A DNA stretch of 59,278 bases from Desulfobulbaceae bacterium (lineage in GTDB: Bacteria > Desulfobacterota > Desulfobulbia > Desulfobulbales > Desulfocapsaceae). The position numbers and the translations under genes are program-made. Position 1 is the stretch's first letter. Each line of letters opens with the position of its first letter. The stretch is from the NCBI GenBank assembly GCA_011390165.1, contig JAABSV010000022.1:1-59278 (forward strand). The letters run 5' to 3'. Under the pieces are notes generated by a model. The model made no database searches. It was given only the letters and a program-made list of their open reading frames with translations, and was not told the DNA's origin. Below, in pieces: positions 15,830 through 25,347 of the stretch.

Positions 15830-17423
15830 GATGATCCCATGGCTGCAGTACGCCACTCCACCCCTGGTCGGGGCCTTCATCGGCTATCTCACCAACCGCA
15901 TTGCCATCCGCATGCTCTTTCGCCCCTTAAGGGCATGGCATCTGGCCGGGATACGGGTGCCGATGACCCCGGGGGTGATTCCCAGTAAACGTTGCGAACT
16001 GGCGAAAAACATGGGGGAGGTGGTGGGCGACCACCTGCTCACCCATGACGAACTGCGCCGGGGCCTCCAGCAGGCAGTCTTTCAGGAGCACCTGGGTGAG
16101 TTGATCAGGGGCAGGCTCGATTCCCTGATGCAGCGGGAACTGTCCACCATAGAATCACTGGTGCCGGCCCGTTTCAAGGTCTACTTTTCCCTCGCTGACC
16201 AGACAGTCCGGTACCAGCTGAAAGGTCGGCTTCACCAGTTGCTCCGCTCCCCGCAGGTGGGTGAGGCAGTGGCGGTGGCCATCGATCGACAGTTCGACCG
16301 GTTTCTCGAGATGGAGATCGATACCGTTGTCGGCCCGGCCGGGCGGGAAGAGTTGTACCGCCGGTTGCATGCGGGGGTTGACGAGATGCTGACCAGCCCG
16401 GCGGTGGACCATTGGCTGGAAGACCTTGTCCGAAGCCGGGTGTACGGCATTCTCCAGCAGGAAAAGAGTATTGCCGACCTGGTACCGGAGTTTTTCCTTG
16501 ACCTGCTCCTTGTCACCCTGGAAAAACAGATTCCCGCCGTTCTTCGTCAACTCGCCCGGGTGGTCGAGGAAAAAGAGGTGCAGGAGCGGGTGGTCGGTGC
16601 GGTTTGTGAGGCAGTGTCCTCCTTTATCGCCTCGCTGGGCGGGATGGCCGAAATGGTCCGCGGCTTTATCCGGATGGAGCGGGTGGAGGAGAAGATTCGC
16701 AGTTCGCTATTGGCGCACCAGGAGGAGATCGTCGCCTGGCTCACCTCGCCGGCAATGCAGCAACGGGTGGCGGCAATTCTCCGCAGTCGCGCCCGGAGCT
16801 TTTTTGCCCAGCCCATCGTCAATATGGTTGGCTCGGAAGATGAACAGCAGGTGAACCTCTTCTGCGAGCAGTGCAGCAGCGAACTGTTGCGTCTGCTCCG
16901 GGGTGGCGGGATGGCTACCGCCCTCTCTTCCCTGCTGGCCGACCATATCGAGGAGCGACTGGCTGGCGGCAGCGCCACCATTGGTGATCTGCTGGGCGAC
17001 ATTTTCGGCGAGGATCTGCCTCAGCGTGGCCGGCTGCAACGGGCAATCGGTGCAACTCTGCTGTCCGAGCAGAGCATGCGCGGTCTCGACAGCCTCGTTG
17101 ACCGGCTGTTCATGGAACTGTGGCAGAAAAAGATCGGCAAATTGGCGGACATCCTGCCGGCTGGAGTACGGGAAGGGCTGGCCGAGCAGTTGCTGCAGAC
17201 CGCCACCGGTATCCTGACCAGTGAACTTCCCGGTCTGGTCAAATCACTCAATATCCGGCAGATCGTCACCGACCGGATCAACTCTCTCGATCTGCTCAGG
17301 CTGGAGGGGCTGCTGCTGGCAATCATGGCCGAACAGTTCAAGTACATCAACCTGTTCGGGGCCTTGCTCGGCTTTCTGATCGGTTGTTTGAATCTCTTCC
17401 TCCTCCGTGGCTTTCAATCTTGA
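15810..17423 (+). CDS. DUF445 family membrane protein
   Basis: 537 residues. A hydrophobic N-terminus with the DUF445 opening GAFIGYLTNRIAIRMLFRPL, then MTPGVIPSKRCELAKNMG, is followed by a long helical, charged middle and a C-terminal hydrophobic segment (residues about 515-534, LFGALLGFLIGCLNLFLL). Bacillus YheB belongs to the family, and no biochemical role is established. The start at 15810 overlaps gph by 20 bp. An internal ATG at 15831, directly after the gph stop, is equally possible. The gene runs 10 bp into convergent rlmN. Confidence 0.85.
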   Translation: MLPLAAEMIPWLQYATPPLVGAFIGYLTNRIAIRMLFRPLRAWHLAGIRVPMTPGVIPSKRCELAKNMGEVVGDHLLTHDELRRGLQQAVFQEHLGELIRGRLDSLMQRELSTIESLVPARFKVYFSLADQTVRYQLKGRLHQLLRSPQVGEAVAVAIDRQFDRFLEMEIDTVVGPAGREELYRRLHAGVDEMLTSPAVDHWLEDLVRSRVYGILQQEKSIADLVPEFFLDLLLVTLEKQIPAVLRQLARVVEEKEVQERVVGAVCEAVSSFIASLGGMAEMVRGFIRMERVEEKIRSSLLAHQEEIVAWLTSPAMQQRVAAILRSRARSFFAQPIVNMVGSEDEQQVNLFCEQCSSELLRLLRGGGMATALSSLLADHIEERLAGGSATIGDLLGDIFGEDLPQRGRLQRAIGATLLSEQSMRGLDSLVDRLFMELWQKKIGKLADILPAGVREGLAEQLLQTATGILTSELPGLVKSLNIRQIVTDRINSLDLLRLEGLLLAIMAEQFKYINLFGALLGFLIGCLNLFLLRGFQS

Positions 17424-18511
17424 CAAGGATTGATGGCGGTCGCCGCTTTTCCGGCCAACTGACCACAGGCGGCGGAGATATCCTGGCCACGGCTGCTGCG
17501 GATGAAGACCGTATAGTGGGCCTCGATGAGCAACTGCTGGAAGGCGATGAGCCGCTCCCGGCTGGGGCTGGCGTAGGGCAGACCGGGGCACTGATTATAG
17601 GCAAGCAGATTGATTTTGCAGGGAATACCGCGTAGGGCCGTGGCCAGGGCACGGGCATCAGCATCGCTGTCGTTGATTCCCCGCAAAAGGATGTACTCGA
17701 ACATGATCCGTTTCCGCCGGGCGATGGGAAAGTCGCGGCAGGCCTGGAGAAGGGCCGCCACCGGATAACGACGGTTGACCGGCATCAACTGGCTGCGCAC
17801 AGTGTCGTCGACACTGTGCAGGGAGATGGCCAGGTTGACCGGCGAGCGCTCCCCGAACTCCCGCATCCTGGGGACAATGCCACAGGTCGAGACGGTGATT
17901 TTCCGGTTGGCCAGGGCAAGTCCCCGCGGCTCGGTGAGAATCGACAGCGAGGAGAGGACATTGCCGAGGTTCTGCAAGGGTTCGCCCATGCCCATGTAGA
18001 CCACGTTGGTCACCCGTTCCGGGCCGGGGCGTTCCGACGGCGGGGTGTTGAGAAGATAGTCCCGAACCGCCACCACCTGATTGACAATTTCCGCCGGGTT
18101 GAGATTGCGGCTAAAGCCCATGCTGCCGGTATGGCAGAAGCGGCAGCCCATGGCACAGCCTACCTGGGAGGAGATACAGAGAGTATTGCGCTCTGCTTCC
18201 GGAATCAGTACCGATTCAACCAACTGGCCGTCGGCCAGTTGAAAGGCGAATTTGACACAGCCGTCTGCTGCCTTTTCCAGCAGGGGCGCCGGGAACCGTG
18301 AGAGGATGGCCTTTTTCTCCAACAGTAAGCGAAATTCCCTAGCCAGATCGGTCATCTGGGAAAATTCCGTGATCCCCGGTCGGTAGAGCCAGCCAAGAAT
18401 CTGCCGGGCGCGGAAGGCCGGTTGACCGAGCCCCTCCACCCAGGCGGTCAATTCCGCCTGGGTGAAGTTTTTCAGATCGACCGGAAGACCATTTTCCACC
18501 TCGCTTGCCAC
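17414..18511 (-). CDS. rlmN: 23S rRNA (adenine2503-C2)/tRNA adenine-37 methyltransferase RlmN
   Basis: A radical-SAM methylase acting on A2503 of 23S rRNA. The cluster motif is CAMGCRFCH. Other marks are TLCISSQVG before it, the SAM site YMGMGEPLQN, STCGIVPR, ISLHS, and the C-terminal methyl-carrying cysteine in DISAACGQLAG. The frame stays open far upstream, but that part overlaps serC and has no likeness to RlmN. The GTG at 18511, preceded by GAGAGG, gives about 365 residues, which is normal. It lies 14 bp after serC on the same strand, so the two are likely co-transcribed. Confidence 0.95.
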   Translation of the reverse strand: MASEVENGLPVDLKNFTQAELTAWVEGLGQPAFRARQILGWLYRPGITEFSQMTDLAREFRLLLEKKAILSRFPAPLLEKAADGCVKFAFQLADGQLVESVLIPEAERNTLCISSQVGCAMGCRFCHTGSMGFSRNLNPAEIVNQVVAVRDYLLNTPPSERPGPERVTNVVYMGMGEPLQNLGNVLSSLSILTEPRGLALANRKITVSTCGIVPRMREFGERSPVNLAISLHSVDDTVRSQLMPVNRRYPVAALLQACRDFPIARRKRIMFEYILLRGINDSDADARALATALRGIPCKINLLAYNQCPGLPYASPSRERLIAFQQLLIEAHYTVFIRSSRGQDISAACGQLAGKAATAINPCQD

Positions 18512-18525
18512 TATCTTTTCACCTC

Positions 18526-19614
18526 TCAGGCGACCGGGTTGTCGGCGGCAAAGCTGGCCATGAATTGGGTCAGACGAACCACCCCGGCGTAGGGGAAGGC
18601 GTTGTAGATGGAGGCCCGGCAGCCACCGATGGAGCGGTGCCCCTTGAGGCCGGCGAGGCCGGCGGCTGCGGCCTCGGCGAGAAATTTCCGCTCCAGTTCC
18701 GGAGTCGGCAGGTTGAAGGGGATATTCATCAGTGAACGGGAGCCCACCTCGGCATGGCCCCGGTAGTAGTCGCTGCCATCGATCACCTGGTAGAGGAGGG
18801 CCGCCTTTTCCCGATTCTGCTGGTGGATAGCCGCCACGCCCCCCTGATCGAGCAGCCACTTCAACACCTCCCCGACCACGTAAATGGCGAAGCAGGGTGG
18901 GGTGTTGAACAGAGAACCCTGATCGGCATGGGTCTTGTAGCGAAGAATGGTCGGGGTTGCATCCGGGGTTCTGGCCAACAGATCCTCCCGGATAATCACC
19001 ACGGTTACCCCGGCCGGGCCGAGATTTTTCTGCGCCCCGGCGAAAATGATGCCGAAACGGGAGATATCCACCGGCCGGGAGAGGATGTCGGAACTCATGT
19101 CGCAGACCAGCAACCGCTCAGTTGTCGGCACCTCATGAAACTGGGTGCCGTAGATGGTGTTGTTGGAGACGTAATACAGGTACTCGGAGTCGGCGGCAAC
19201 CTGATACTCGTCAGAGCCGGGCACCCTTTTGTATCCCCCCTCCTCACTGGAATAGGGGACCTCGATCTCCCCGAACAGGCGTGCCTCCTTGATCGCCTTT
19301 TTCGCCCAGGTCCCCGTGTTCAGATAGCTGGCCTTTTTCCCCGCTCCGAGCAGGTTCATGGGGATCATGAAAAACTGGCTGGAAGCGCCACCCTGAAGGA
19401 AGAGAACCCGGTAGTTGTCGGGAATACCCATCAGGGTCCGCAGGTTGGCCTCTGTTTCTTTGACCATCGCCATAAATTCGGCGGCACGGTGGCTGATCTC
19501 CATCACCCCCATCCCGGTATTGCGAAAATTGATGATATCCCGGGTAGCCTGAACGAGAACCTGTTCGGGCAGAACTGCCGGTCCGGCACTGAAATTGTCG
19601 ATACGCTGGGACAT
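18526..19614 (-). CDS. serC: Phosphoserine aminotransferase
   Basis: Makes O-phosphoserine from 3-phosphohydroxypyruvate, and also serves PLP synthesis. The family start is unmistakable: MSQRIDNFSAGPAVLPEQ at 19614, with CAGGAG 9 bases upstream. A 22-codon upstream extension is rejected. Signatures include GMGVMEISHR, FLQGGASSQF, NTGTWAKKAIKEA, NNTIYGTQF and the PLP lysine in GAQKNLGPAGV. The 362 residues match class V SerC. The order serC-rlmN on the minus strand looks fortuitous. Confidence 0.96.
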   Translation of the reverse strand: MSQRIDNFSAGPAVLPEQVLVQATRDIINFRNTGMGVMEISHRAAEFMAMVKETEANLRTLMGIPDNYRVLFLQGGASSQFFMIPMNLLGAGKKASYLNTGTWAKKAIKEARLFGEIEVPYSSEEGGYKRVPGSDEYQVAADSEYLYYVSNNTIYGTQFHEVPTTERLLVCDMSSDILSRPVDISRFGIIFAGAQKNLGPAGVTVVIIREDLLARTPDATPTILRYKTHADQGSLFNTPPCFAIYVVGEVLKWLLDQGGVAAIHQQNREKAALLYQVIDGSDYYRGHAEVGSRSLMNIPFNLPTPELERKFLAEAAAAGLAGLKGHRSIGGCRASIYNAFPYAGVVRLTQFMASFAADNPVA

Positions 19615-19698
19615 GGCGAAACACTCCTGGAGGTTTATTGGACATGGGGTATACCTGGCCGGTATCCCGTTGGTTTGCATTGATCCTGTGGCCTGCGG

Positions 19699-20241
19699 TC
19701 ATGGGGGTGAGGCAGTACTGGCGGTACCCGATGCCCTGCCGGGAACCGGGACAGTCTCCCCTTTGCCGGGGTGGCCCGGCAGATGCTGGCGCAAAGCCTC
19801 ATACAGTACGATCCCGGCGGTCATTGCCAGATTGAGGCTGCGGATATGAGGGTTGGCCATGGGCAGAGTATAACACCGCTCCTCGTACAGGCGGAGAATA
19901 TCTTCGGGCAGACCACGGGTTTCACAACCGAAGATGAGCGCCGCTTGCGGGGGGAAACGGGCGCTGGTGTAGGGACGGGGAACCTTGGTGGTAAAAAAAA
20001 ACAGTTCCTCCTCCCGGCGGGAGCGGAGAAAACTTTCCAGATCGGGCCAGTGCTCAATTTTCACCTGATGCCAGTAGTCAAGACCGGCCCGCTTCAGATG
20101 CCGGTCGTCGGTGGCAAAACCCAATGGGTGGATCAGGTGGAGGGTGCTGTTGGTCGCCCCGCAGAGCCTGGCAATCGAGCCGGTGTTCGGGGGGATTTCC
20201 GGCTCAACCAGAACGATATGGAAAGGGGAGGGGGCGACCAT
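19699..20241 (-). CDS. trmL: tRNA (cytidine/uridine-2'-O-)-methyltransferase TrmL-like (SPOUT)
   Basis: Methylates the wobble nucleotide of certain leucine tRNAs in E. coli. SPOUT signatures are HIVLVEPEIPPNTGSIARL at the start, LIHPLGF, then AALIFGCETRGLP, and IRSLNLAMTAGIVLYEALR at the knot. The start chosen at 20241 gives the family N-terminus with a short extension; the frame is open further upstream and there is no clear ribosome site. About 20 low-complexity residues follow the usual C-terminus. It stands 85 bp upstream of serC, same strand. Confidence 0.88.
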   Translation of the reverse strand: MVAPSPFHIVLVEPEIPPNTGSIARLCGATNSTLHLIHPLGFATDDRHLKRAGLDYWHQVKIEHWPDLESFLRSRREEELFFFTTKVPRPYTSARFPPQAALIFGCETRGLPEDILRLYEERCYTLPMANPHIRSLNLAMTAGIVLYEALRQHLPGHPGKGETVPVPGRASGTASTASPP

Positions 20242-20399
20242 GGCGAAAAGAGGCTGAAAAATGAACAAAAAAGGTTTATAAACCGTGTCGAGGCGGAAGA
20301 CAACGAAAATTTCAGCCATCCCGATATTCCAGAGAGAAAGGAGAACCGGACCTTGATCTGGAAAGTACACCGGCAATATCCCGGCCCTGGAACCAGCAA

Positions 20400-20873
20400 G
20401 TGGTGACGGAGCATAATCGACAACCGGGCAGAGACGGACGAATCACCATACTTCTTCTCCTGGCCGTGCTTCTGCTTATGGCAAACAGCACCATGCTCTG
20501 GGGCCACCTCTCTCCATACCGGAAAGGGCAGGGCGGTTGTCTGCAGTTGCAGCGACAGGGAGAGGCACACATGCTGGTGCCGGTTTCCTGCCAGTCGCTG
20601 TCAGACAGCGAGACAGTTGCCTCAAAGGGCTCTGCAGCGCCAAACCCCACCTATACTCCCGTATCCTTTGCACCGGTGCCGATCAACAGCGCCGACCGCG
20701 AACTGTTGATGACTGTTCGGGGCATCGGTCCACGGCTGGCCGACAACATCCTCGCCTACCGCAACGACAAGGGGCCGCTCTCCGGCTCCGGGCAATTGCC
20801 GGAAATTCCAGGAATTGGTCCGGTAAAGGCAGCCACTCTCGCCCCCTCTTTCAGCTTTTCGCCACTGCCGTGA
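20400..20873 (+). CDS. ComEA-like helix-hairpin-helix protein with membrane anchor
   Basis: 157 residues. One hydrophobic segment at about 15-30, then about 75 low-conservation residues, then two helix-hairpin-helix motifs (MTVRGIGPRLADNILAYR and PEIPGIGPVKAATLA, residues about 104-148). This is the layout of small ComEA-type DNA-binding proteins, which bind incoming DNA at the membrane. The start is uncertain: GTG codons at 20400 and 20403, with no good ribosome site. The stop overlaps the miaA start (GTGA at 20870), making a coupled set with miaA and recJ. Confidence 0.72.
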   Translation: MVTEHNRQPGRDGRITILLLLAVLLLMANSTMLWGHLSPYRKGQGGCLQLQRQGEAHMLVPVSCQSLSDSETVASKGSAAPNPTYTPVSFAPVPINSADRELLMTVRGIGPRLADNILAYRNDKGPLSGSGQLPEIPGIGPVKAATLAPSFSFSPLP

Positions 20874-21826
20874 ATTCCTCACCGGCAGAAAATCCGGTGG
20901 TGGTGCTGGTGGGGCCAACCGCCATCGGCAAGACCGCCATTTCCCTTGCTGTAGCCCGACGCTGGCCCTGTGAGGTGGTCAGTGTCGACTCCATGCAGAT
21001 CTACCGGTTCATGGACATCGGTACCGCCAAGGCCTCCAATGCAGAACAGCGGGAGGTGGCCCACCATTTTATTGACATTGTCAACCCGGACGAGGAGTAC
21101 GACGCCGCCCGCTTTGCCCTGGAGGCGCGACGGGTGATCGGAGAAATTGCCGCTCGGGGTAAGGTGGCTCTGCTGGTAGGGGGTAGTGGACTCTACTTGC
21201 AGACTTTGCTGCATGGAGTCTTCCCAGGACCGGAGACAGACCCGACCAGTCGTGCCGAACTGCGGGCACGGTTAGCCAGGGAAGGATCGGAGAAATTACA
21301 TCAGGAACTTATTGCAGTAGATCGTATTTCCGCAGAAAGAATTCACCACAATGATACCCAGCGACTGCTCCGGGCACTGGAAGTGTACGTGGCTACCGGT
21401 GTACCGTGGTCCGAACATCTGCACCACCACCGGCAGCAGGCGGCAAATATGCCGCCCCTCGGCCGGTTGCTGCAGATCGGCTTGACCAGCAACCGTGATA
21501 CACTCTACCAACGGATCAACCAGCGATGCCGGGAAATGCTTTCCGGTGGTTTGGAAGAAGAAGTAAGCAGCCTTCTTGAGCGGGGCTATTCAGCCGAGTT
21601 GAAACCGATGAAGGCCATAGGTTATCGCCACATGATTCAGTATATCAATGGGATATGGACAAGGGAAAAAACTGCCGAACTTCTCGCCCGGGATACTCGC
21701 CGGTACGCCAAAAGGCAATTCACCTGGTTTGCCAGAATGGCCGAGTTGCGCTGGTTCCAACGTGACCAGGAAGAACGACTGGTAAAGGAAGTCGACAACT
21801 GGCTGGGGCAGGGGAGAAAGCTATGA
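20870..21826 (+). CDS. miaA: tRNA dimethylallyltransferase
   Basis: Adds the dimethylallyl group to A37 of tRNAs reading UNN codons. The P-loop is VGPTAIGKTA (about 14-23). Other marks are SVDSMQIYRFMDIGTAK, HHFIDIVNPDEEYDAARF, GGSGLYLQTLLHGVFPGP and the C-terminal TRRYAKRQFTWF. The frame is open far upstream, but the GTG at 20870, overlapping the previous stop, gives the usual length (318). It ends in an ATGA overlap with recJ. The partner enzyme MiaB, which acts on the same base, is encoded 3.8 kb downstream. Confidence 0.96.
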   Translation: MNSSPAENPVVVLVGPTAIGKTAISLAVARRWPCEVVSVDSMQIYRFMDIGTAKASNAEQREVAHHFIDIVNPDEEYDAARFALEARRVIGEIAARGKVALLVGGSGLYLQTLLHGVFPGPETDPTSRAELRARLAREGSEKLHQELIAVDRISAERIHHNDTQRLLRALEVYVATGVPWSEHLHHHRQQAANMPPLGRLLQIGLTSNRDTLYQRINQRCREMLSGGLEEEVSSLLERGYSAELKPMKAIGYRHMIQYINGIWTREKTAELLARDTRRYAKRQFTWFARMAELRWFQRDQEERLVKEVDNWLGQGRKL

Positions 21827-23559
21827 ACGGGAAGAAGACATTCAGTTTCCTCCACCAGGGGCGAACAATCCACCTTCCCAGCCTTTTTGTCGAGCTGTTA
21901 CAGGCAAGGGGTGTGGTCGAAGAGCAGGTTTCGGGTTTTCTCTTTCCCCGCCTGGCCGACCTTCCCCACCCGAACCTGATGCACAACCTGCCGGCGGCAG
22001 CAAAGCAGGTTGCAGCAGCGATGCGGATGGAAAAACAGATCGTCGTCTGGGGAGACTACGACGTCGACGGGACCAGCGCTACCGCCCTGCTGATCAATTT
22101 CTTTCGTGAATACGGGATAGAAGTGCTGTGGCACATCCCTAACCGATTGAGTGAAGGTTATGGGCTGCACAGCCAGTGGTTCCGAAATGGTGGAGATGGC
22201 CGACTTCATGATCAGTTTCTGCTGCTCACCGTTGATTGCGGCATATCCAATCACCTTGAGGTGGACGAGATCAAACAAATGGGCGGCACGGTGATCATTA
22301 CTGACCACCATAGTATCCCCAGTGATCGAATTCCCGACTGCCTGGTGGTGAATCCGTCACAACATCAGTGTGGGTTCCGGCAGCAGAAGCTGGCAGGGGT
22401 AGGGGTGGCCTTTTACCTGGCAGCCGCGATTCGCGGGGAACTGGCTGCCTTGACGAAAAGCGGGGAACTAATCGATGGAAGACGCTTCCCACAGCAACCG
22501 GTAATGAAAAGATTTCTTCCATTTGTCGCCCTGGGGACATTGGCCGATATGGTGGAAATGACTGTCGCCAACCGCATTCTGGTTCGGGCGGGCATGGAGG
22601 CGATGGCCGAAACAAGCTATCCCGGAGTGTTAGAACTGCTGAGCAGTACCGATATCGTCGGCAAAGACATTACCAGCGAGGATGTCGGGTTTCAGCTGGC
22701 GCCACTGTTGAATGCTGCCGGAAGGCTGGGAGAAAGCCAACTCTCCGTGGCCCTGCTGACAGCCACAGAGAGGAAAAAGGGTAAGGAACTGGCAGAAAAA
22801 CTCCACCAGCTAAATATCGAAAGAAAAAGAATATGCGCAGATAACCTCGAAACAGTATTAGAAAAAACAAGTCGATCACGCATCGAGGAACAGAACTGCA
22901 TAGTGGCAGCAGATGATCTCCACCTGGGTGTAGCCGGTATAGTAGCTTCCCGCCTGGTGGAAGAGTTTCGCCTGCCGGCTGTTGTGTTGTCTAGGATAGA
23001 GAAGGCGGATGGTTCCGTGCAGTACACCGGTTCAGCCCGATCCGTTATGGGGATAGATATTGTCGCTGCTCTTGAAAGGTGTCGAAAGTATCTGATCCGC
23101 TTTGGTGGGCACGCCATGGCTGCCGGACTGAGCGTCAGTGAAGAAAACCTCAACCAGTTTCGAGATATATTTTCCAAGGAAATCAAAGAACAAGCTAGAA
23201 GCAACATGAAATTACCCCTTTGTAGAGAGGCGGAAATTCCCTGTCAGGTGGATATTCTCATGAGTGATGACTACCTGGCCTGTCTGCGACTTTTCGAACC
23301 CTTTGGGCCGGGCAATCCTCAGCCAATATTTTGTGATGACCAGGCCAGGGTGGTTGATGCCCGAGCCATTGGTCGGGATGCGGCCCATCTGCAACTGACC
23401 TTGAGGGGGAAATTTGCCAACCTGAAGGGGATCGGCTTCTATTTTGGCAAACGTACCGCCGAGGTCCAGCAGTCACCCCAGCGACGTCTGCTCTACACCC
23501 CGACTATCAACCGCTACCGTGGCACAGTGAGTTGGCAGGTGCGGGTGATCGATCTGTAG
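21823..23559 (+). CDS. recJ: Single-stranded-DNA-specific exonuclease RecJ
   Basis: A 5'-3' ssDNA exonuclease for recombination and mismatch repair, 578 residues. DHH-family motifs run in order: DYDVDGTSATALL, HIPNRLSEGYG, LLTVDCGIS, ITDHHSIP, and VVNPSQHQC with KLAGVGVAFYL. The DHHA1 part has GGHAMAAGLSV, and the C-terminal OB-fold part has FEPFGPGNPQP. It is coupled to miaA by ATGA overlap. Joined with the ComEA-like gene upstream, this puts DNA-handling genes around a tRNA modification gene. Confidence 0.95.
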   Translation: MNGKKTFSFLHQGRTIHLPSLFVELLQARGVVEEQVSGFLFPRLADLPHPNLMHNLPAAAKQVAAAMRMEKQIVVWGDYDVDGTSATALLINFFREYGIEVLWHIPNRLSEGYGLHSQWFRNGGDGRLHDQFLLLTVDCGISNHLEVDEIKQMGGTVIITDHHSIPSDRIPDCLVVNPSQHQCGFRQQKLAGVGVAFYLAAAIRGELAALTKSGELIDGRRFPQQPVMKRFLPFVALGTLADMVEMTVANRILVRAGMEAMAETSYPGVLELLSSTDIVGKDITSEDVGFQLAPLLNAAGRLGESQLSVALLTATERKKGKELAEKLHQLNIERKRICADNLETVLEKTSRSRIEEQNCIVAADDLHLGVAGIVASRLVEEFRLPAVVLSRIEKADGSVQYTGSARSVMGIDIVAALERCRKYLIRFGGHAMAAGLSVSEENLNQFRDIFSKEIKEQARSNMKLPLCREAEIPCQVDILMSDDYLACLRLFEPFGPGNPQPIFCDDQARVVDARAIGRDAAHLQLTLRGKFANLKGIGFYFGKRTAEVQQSPQRRLLYTPTINRYRGTVSWQVRVIDL

Positions 23560-23883
23560 TCTTTCCACCCAAAAAAAACCAGCGGCACAACAAAAGAACC
23601 GGCAGTAGGGTGACACCAACCGCTTGTTTTTATGAGATTTTATTTAGTTAAACATAATATACATTATGCGACATTGATTTTGGTGGATTTTCCAGTGTTC
23701 ACATAGGTTTTTTTCTTCCCGTAAAGATGCTATAGATGGTTGCCGTTCTCTGGCTGTTCCTTTGCTCCGTGTCGATTTCTTTGGAGCAATTTTTCTGAAC
23801 CTTCTTTCGCCTGTCGCCTGTAAAACTATCGAGGAGACTGGCATCTCCCCAGCAAGCCAGCTTGCACAACCTTCGGAGTTGAT
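23560..23883. other. Intergenic spacer upstream of purB
   Basis: 324 bp, AT-rich at 23620-23720. GGAG precedes purB by 5 bases. CTGGC/GCCAG arms near 23838-23863 could form a weak hairpin. No purine-riboswitch core, PurR-like dyad or strong promoter was recognised. Confidence 0.4.
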
Positions 23884-25329
23884 ATGCGCCGCGATATCTA
23901 CCAGGAACCGCTGGTCAGCCGGTACACCAGTCAAGCCATGCAGGAACTCTTTTCCGAACAGACAAAGTTCACCACCTGGCGTAAATGCTGGTTGGCCCTG
24001 GCTGAGGCCCAGTACGAACTTGGTCTCACCGATATCATCACTCCACCAATGCTGGCGGAGATGCGGGCCAACCTTGGCAATATCGATTATACAGTGGCCG
24101 CCGCCAAGGAACGGGAAATCCGCCATGACGTGATGGCTCATGTGTACGAATTCGGGCTGAAATGCCCTTCCGCCGCTGGAATTATCCACCTTGGTGCCAC
24201 CTCCCAGTTTGTGGTCTGCAACACCGATCTGCTCCTTCAAAAGCAGGCTTTGGTCCTGATCCGCACCGCTCTTCTTCAGGTGATTGACAACCTTGCCACC
24301 TTTTGCGAACGGTATAAGTCCCTGGCAACCCTTGGCTTTACCCACTACCAGCCGGCCCAGCCAACCACCGTAGGCAAACGCAATACCCTCTATATCCAGG
24401 ATCTGATTCTCGACCTGGACTCCCTTGACCACTTTGTCAGCCAGTTAAAGGCCCGGGGGGCAAAAGGAACGGTCGGTACACAGGCAACATTTTATGAATT
24501 ATTTTCAGGAGATAATGATAAGGTCCGGCGATTGGATCAACTGGTGGCAAAAAAACTCGGCTTTCACGATACCTTTGCCGTCACCGGCCAGACCTACAGC
24601 CGCAAACTGGATATGAAACTTGCCGAAACCCTGGCCGGGATTGCCGCCACAGCCCACAAATTTGCTGTCGACCTGCGGCTTCTGGCCAATCTCAAGGTTC
24701 AGGAAGAGCCTTTTGAGAAAAACCAGACCGGTTCCTCAGCCATGGCCTACAAACGCAATCCGATGCGTTCGGAGCGGATGACCGGACTGGCCCGCAAACT
24801 GCTTGGTCTGCCCCAGAATTTTGCCGCCACCTACGCCAACCAGTGGTTTGAGCGGACTCTTGACGATTCGGCAATTCGCCGGATGGATATTCCCCAGGCC
24901 TTTCTGCTCTGCGATGCTATATTAAAGCTTTTTGTCAACATAACCTCTGATATGGTCGTTTATCCTGAACAAATAAAAAGACATCTTCTCACTGAACTGC
25001 CCTTCATGGCCACCGAAAAGATTCTCATGGCGGCGGTAGCCAAGGGCGAGAGCCGTCAGGAGATGCATGAGGTGATCCGGGAGCACTCCCTGGCTGCCGC
25101 CCGGGTAGTCAAGGAAGAGGGGCGGGACAACGACCTCCTCTGTCGTCTGGCTGCCGACCGGCGTCTCCCCTTTTCTCTGGCGGAAGTTACCGCCATGGTC
25201 AGTGACTACCAGCAGTTCACCGGCCGGGCTACAGCCCAGACAGAAGAGTTTCTCGCCGAGGTGGTCCGTCCCCTTCTGGCCGCCAACAGCGGCTACCAGG
25301 GAAGAGTCGATGCCCTTCTCAGTGTCTGA
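23884..25329 (+). CDS. purB: Adenylosuccinate lyase
   Basis: Cleaves SAICAR and adenylosuccinate in purine synthesis. 481 residues of the fumarase/aspartase superfamily. Key motifs are HLGATSQFVVCNTDL, GFTHYQPAQPTTVGKR, GTVGTQATFYELF and the signature loop GSSAMAYKRNPMRSER (around residue 290). The length and the AxYKRNPMRSER form are those of the longer, eukaryote-like PurB type rather than the E. coli enzyme. The ATG at 23884 has GGAGTT just upstream. The gene leads into the DUF4911-miaB pair 18 bp later and may share its transcript. Confidence 0.95.
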   Translation: MRRDIYQEPLVSRYTSQAMQELFSEQTKFTTWRKCWLALAEAQYELGLTDIITPPMLAEMRANLGNIDYTVAAAKEREIRHDVMAHVYEFGLKCPSAAGIIHLGATSQFVVCNTDLLLQKQALVLIRTALLQVIDNLATFCERYKSLATLGFTHYQPAQPTTVGKRNTLYIQDLILDLDSLDHFVSQLKARGAKGTVGTQATFYELFSGDNDKVRRLDQLVAKKLGFHDTFAVTGQTYSRKLDMKLAETLAGIAATAHKFAVDLRLLANLKVQEEPFEKNQTGSSAMAYKRNPMRSERMTGLARKLLGLPQNFAATYANQWFERTLDDSAIRRMDIPQAFLLCDAILKLFVNITSDMVVYPEQIKRHLLTELPFMATEKILMAAVAKGESRQEMHEVIREHSLAAARVVKEEGRDNDLLCRLAADRRLPFSLAEVTAMVSDYQQFTGRATAQTEEFLAEVVRPLLAANSGYQGRVDALLSV

Positions 25330-25347
25330 TGTACAACAAAATTTACC

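Noticed and set aside
18512..18859. Extended rlmN N-terminus (116 further codons)
   Set aside because: It overlaps serC completely and has Arg/Gly/Pro-rich content unlike RlmN.
23560..23883. Searched for a purine riboswitch or PurR box upstream of purB
   Set aside because: No matching three-way junction core or dyad.
23644..24432. Minus-strand frame covering the purB start and spacer
   Set aside because: It overlaps the purB N-terminus, and the likely purB ribosome site and start lie on the other strand.
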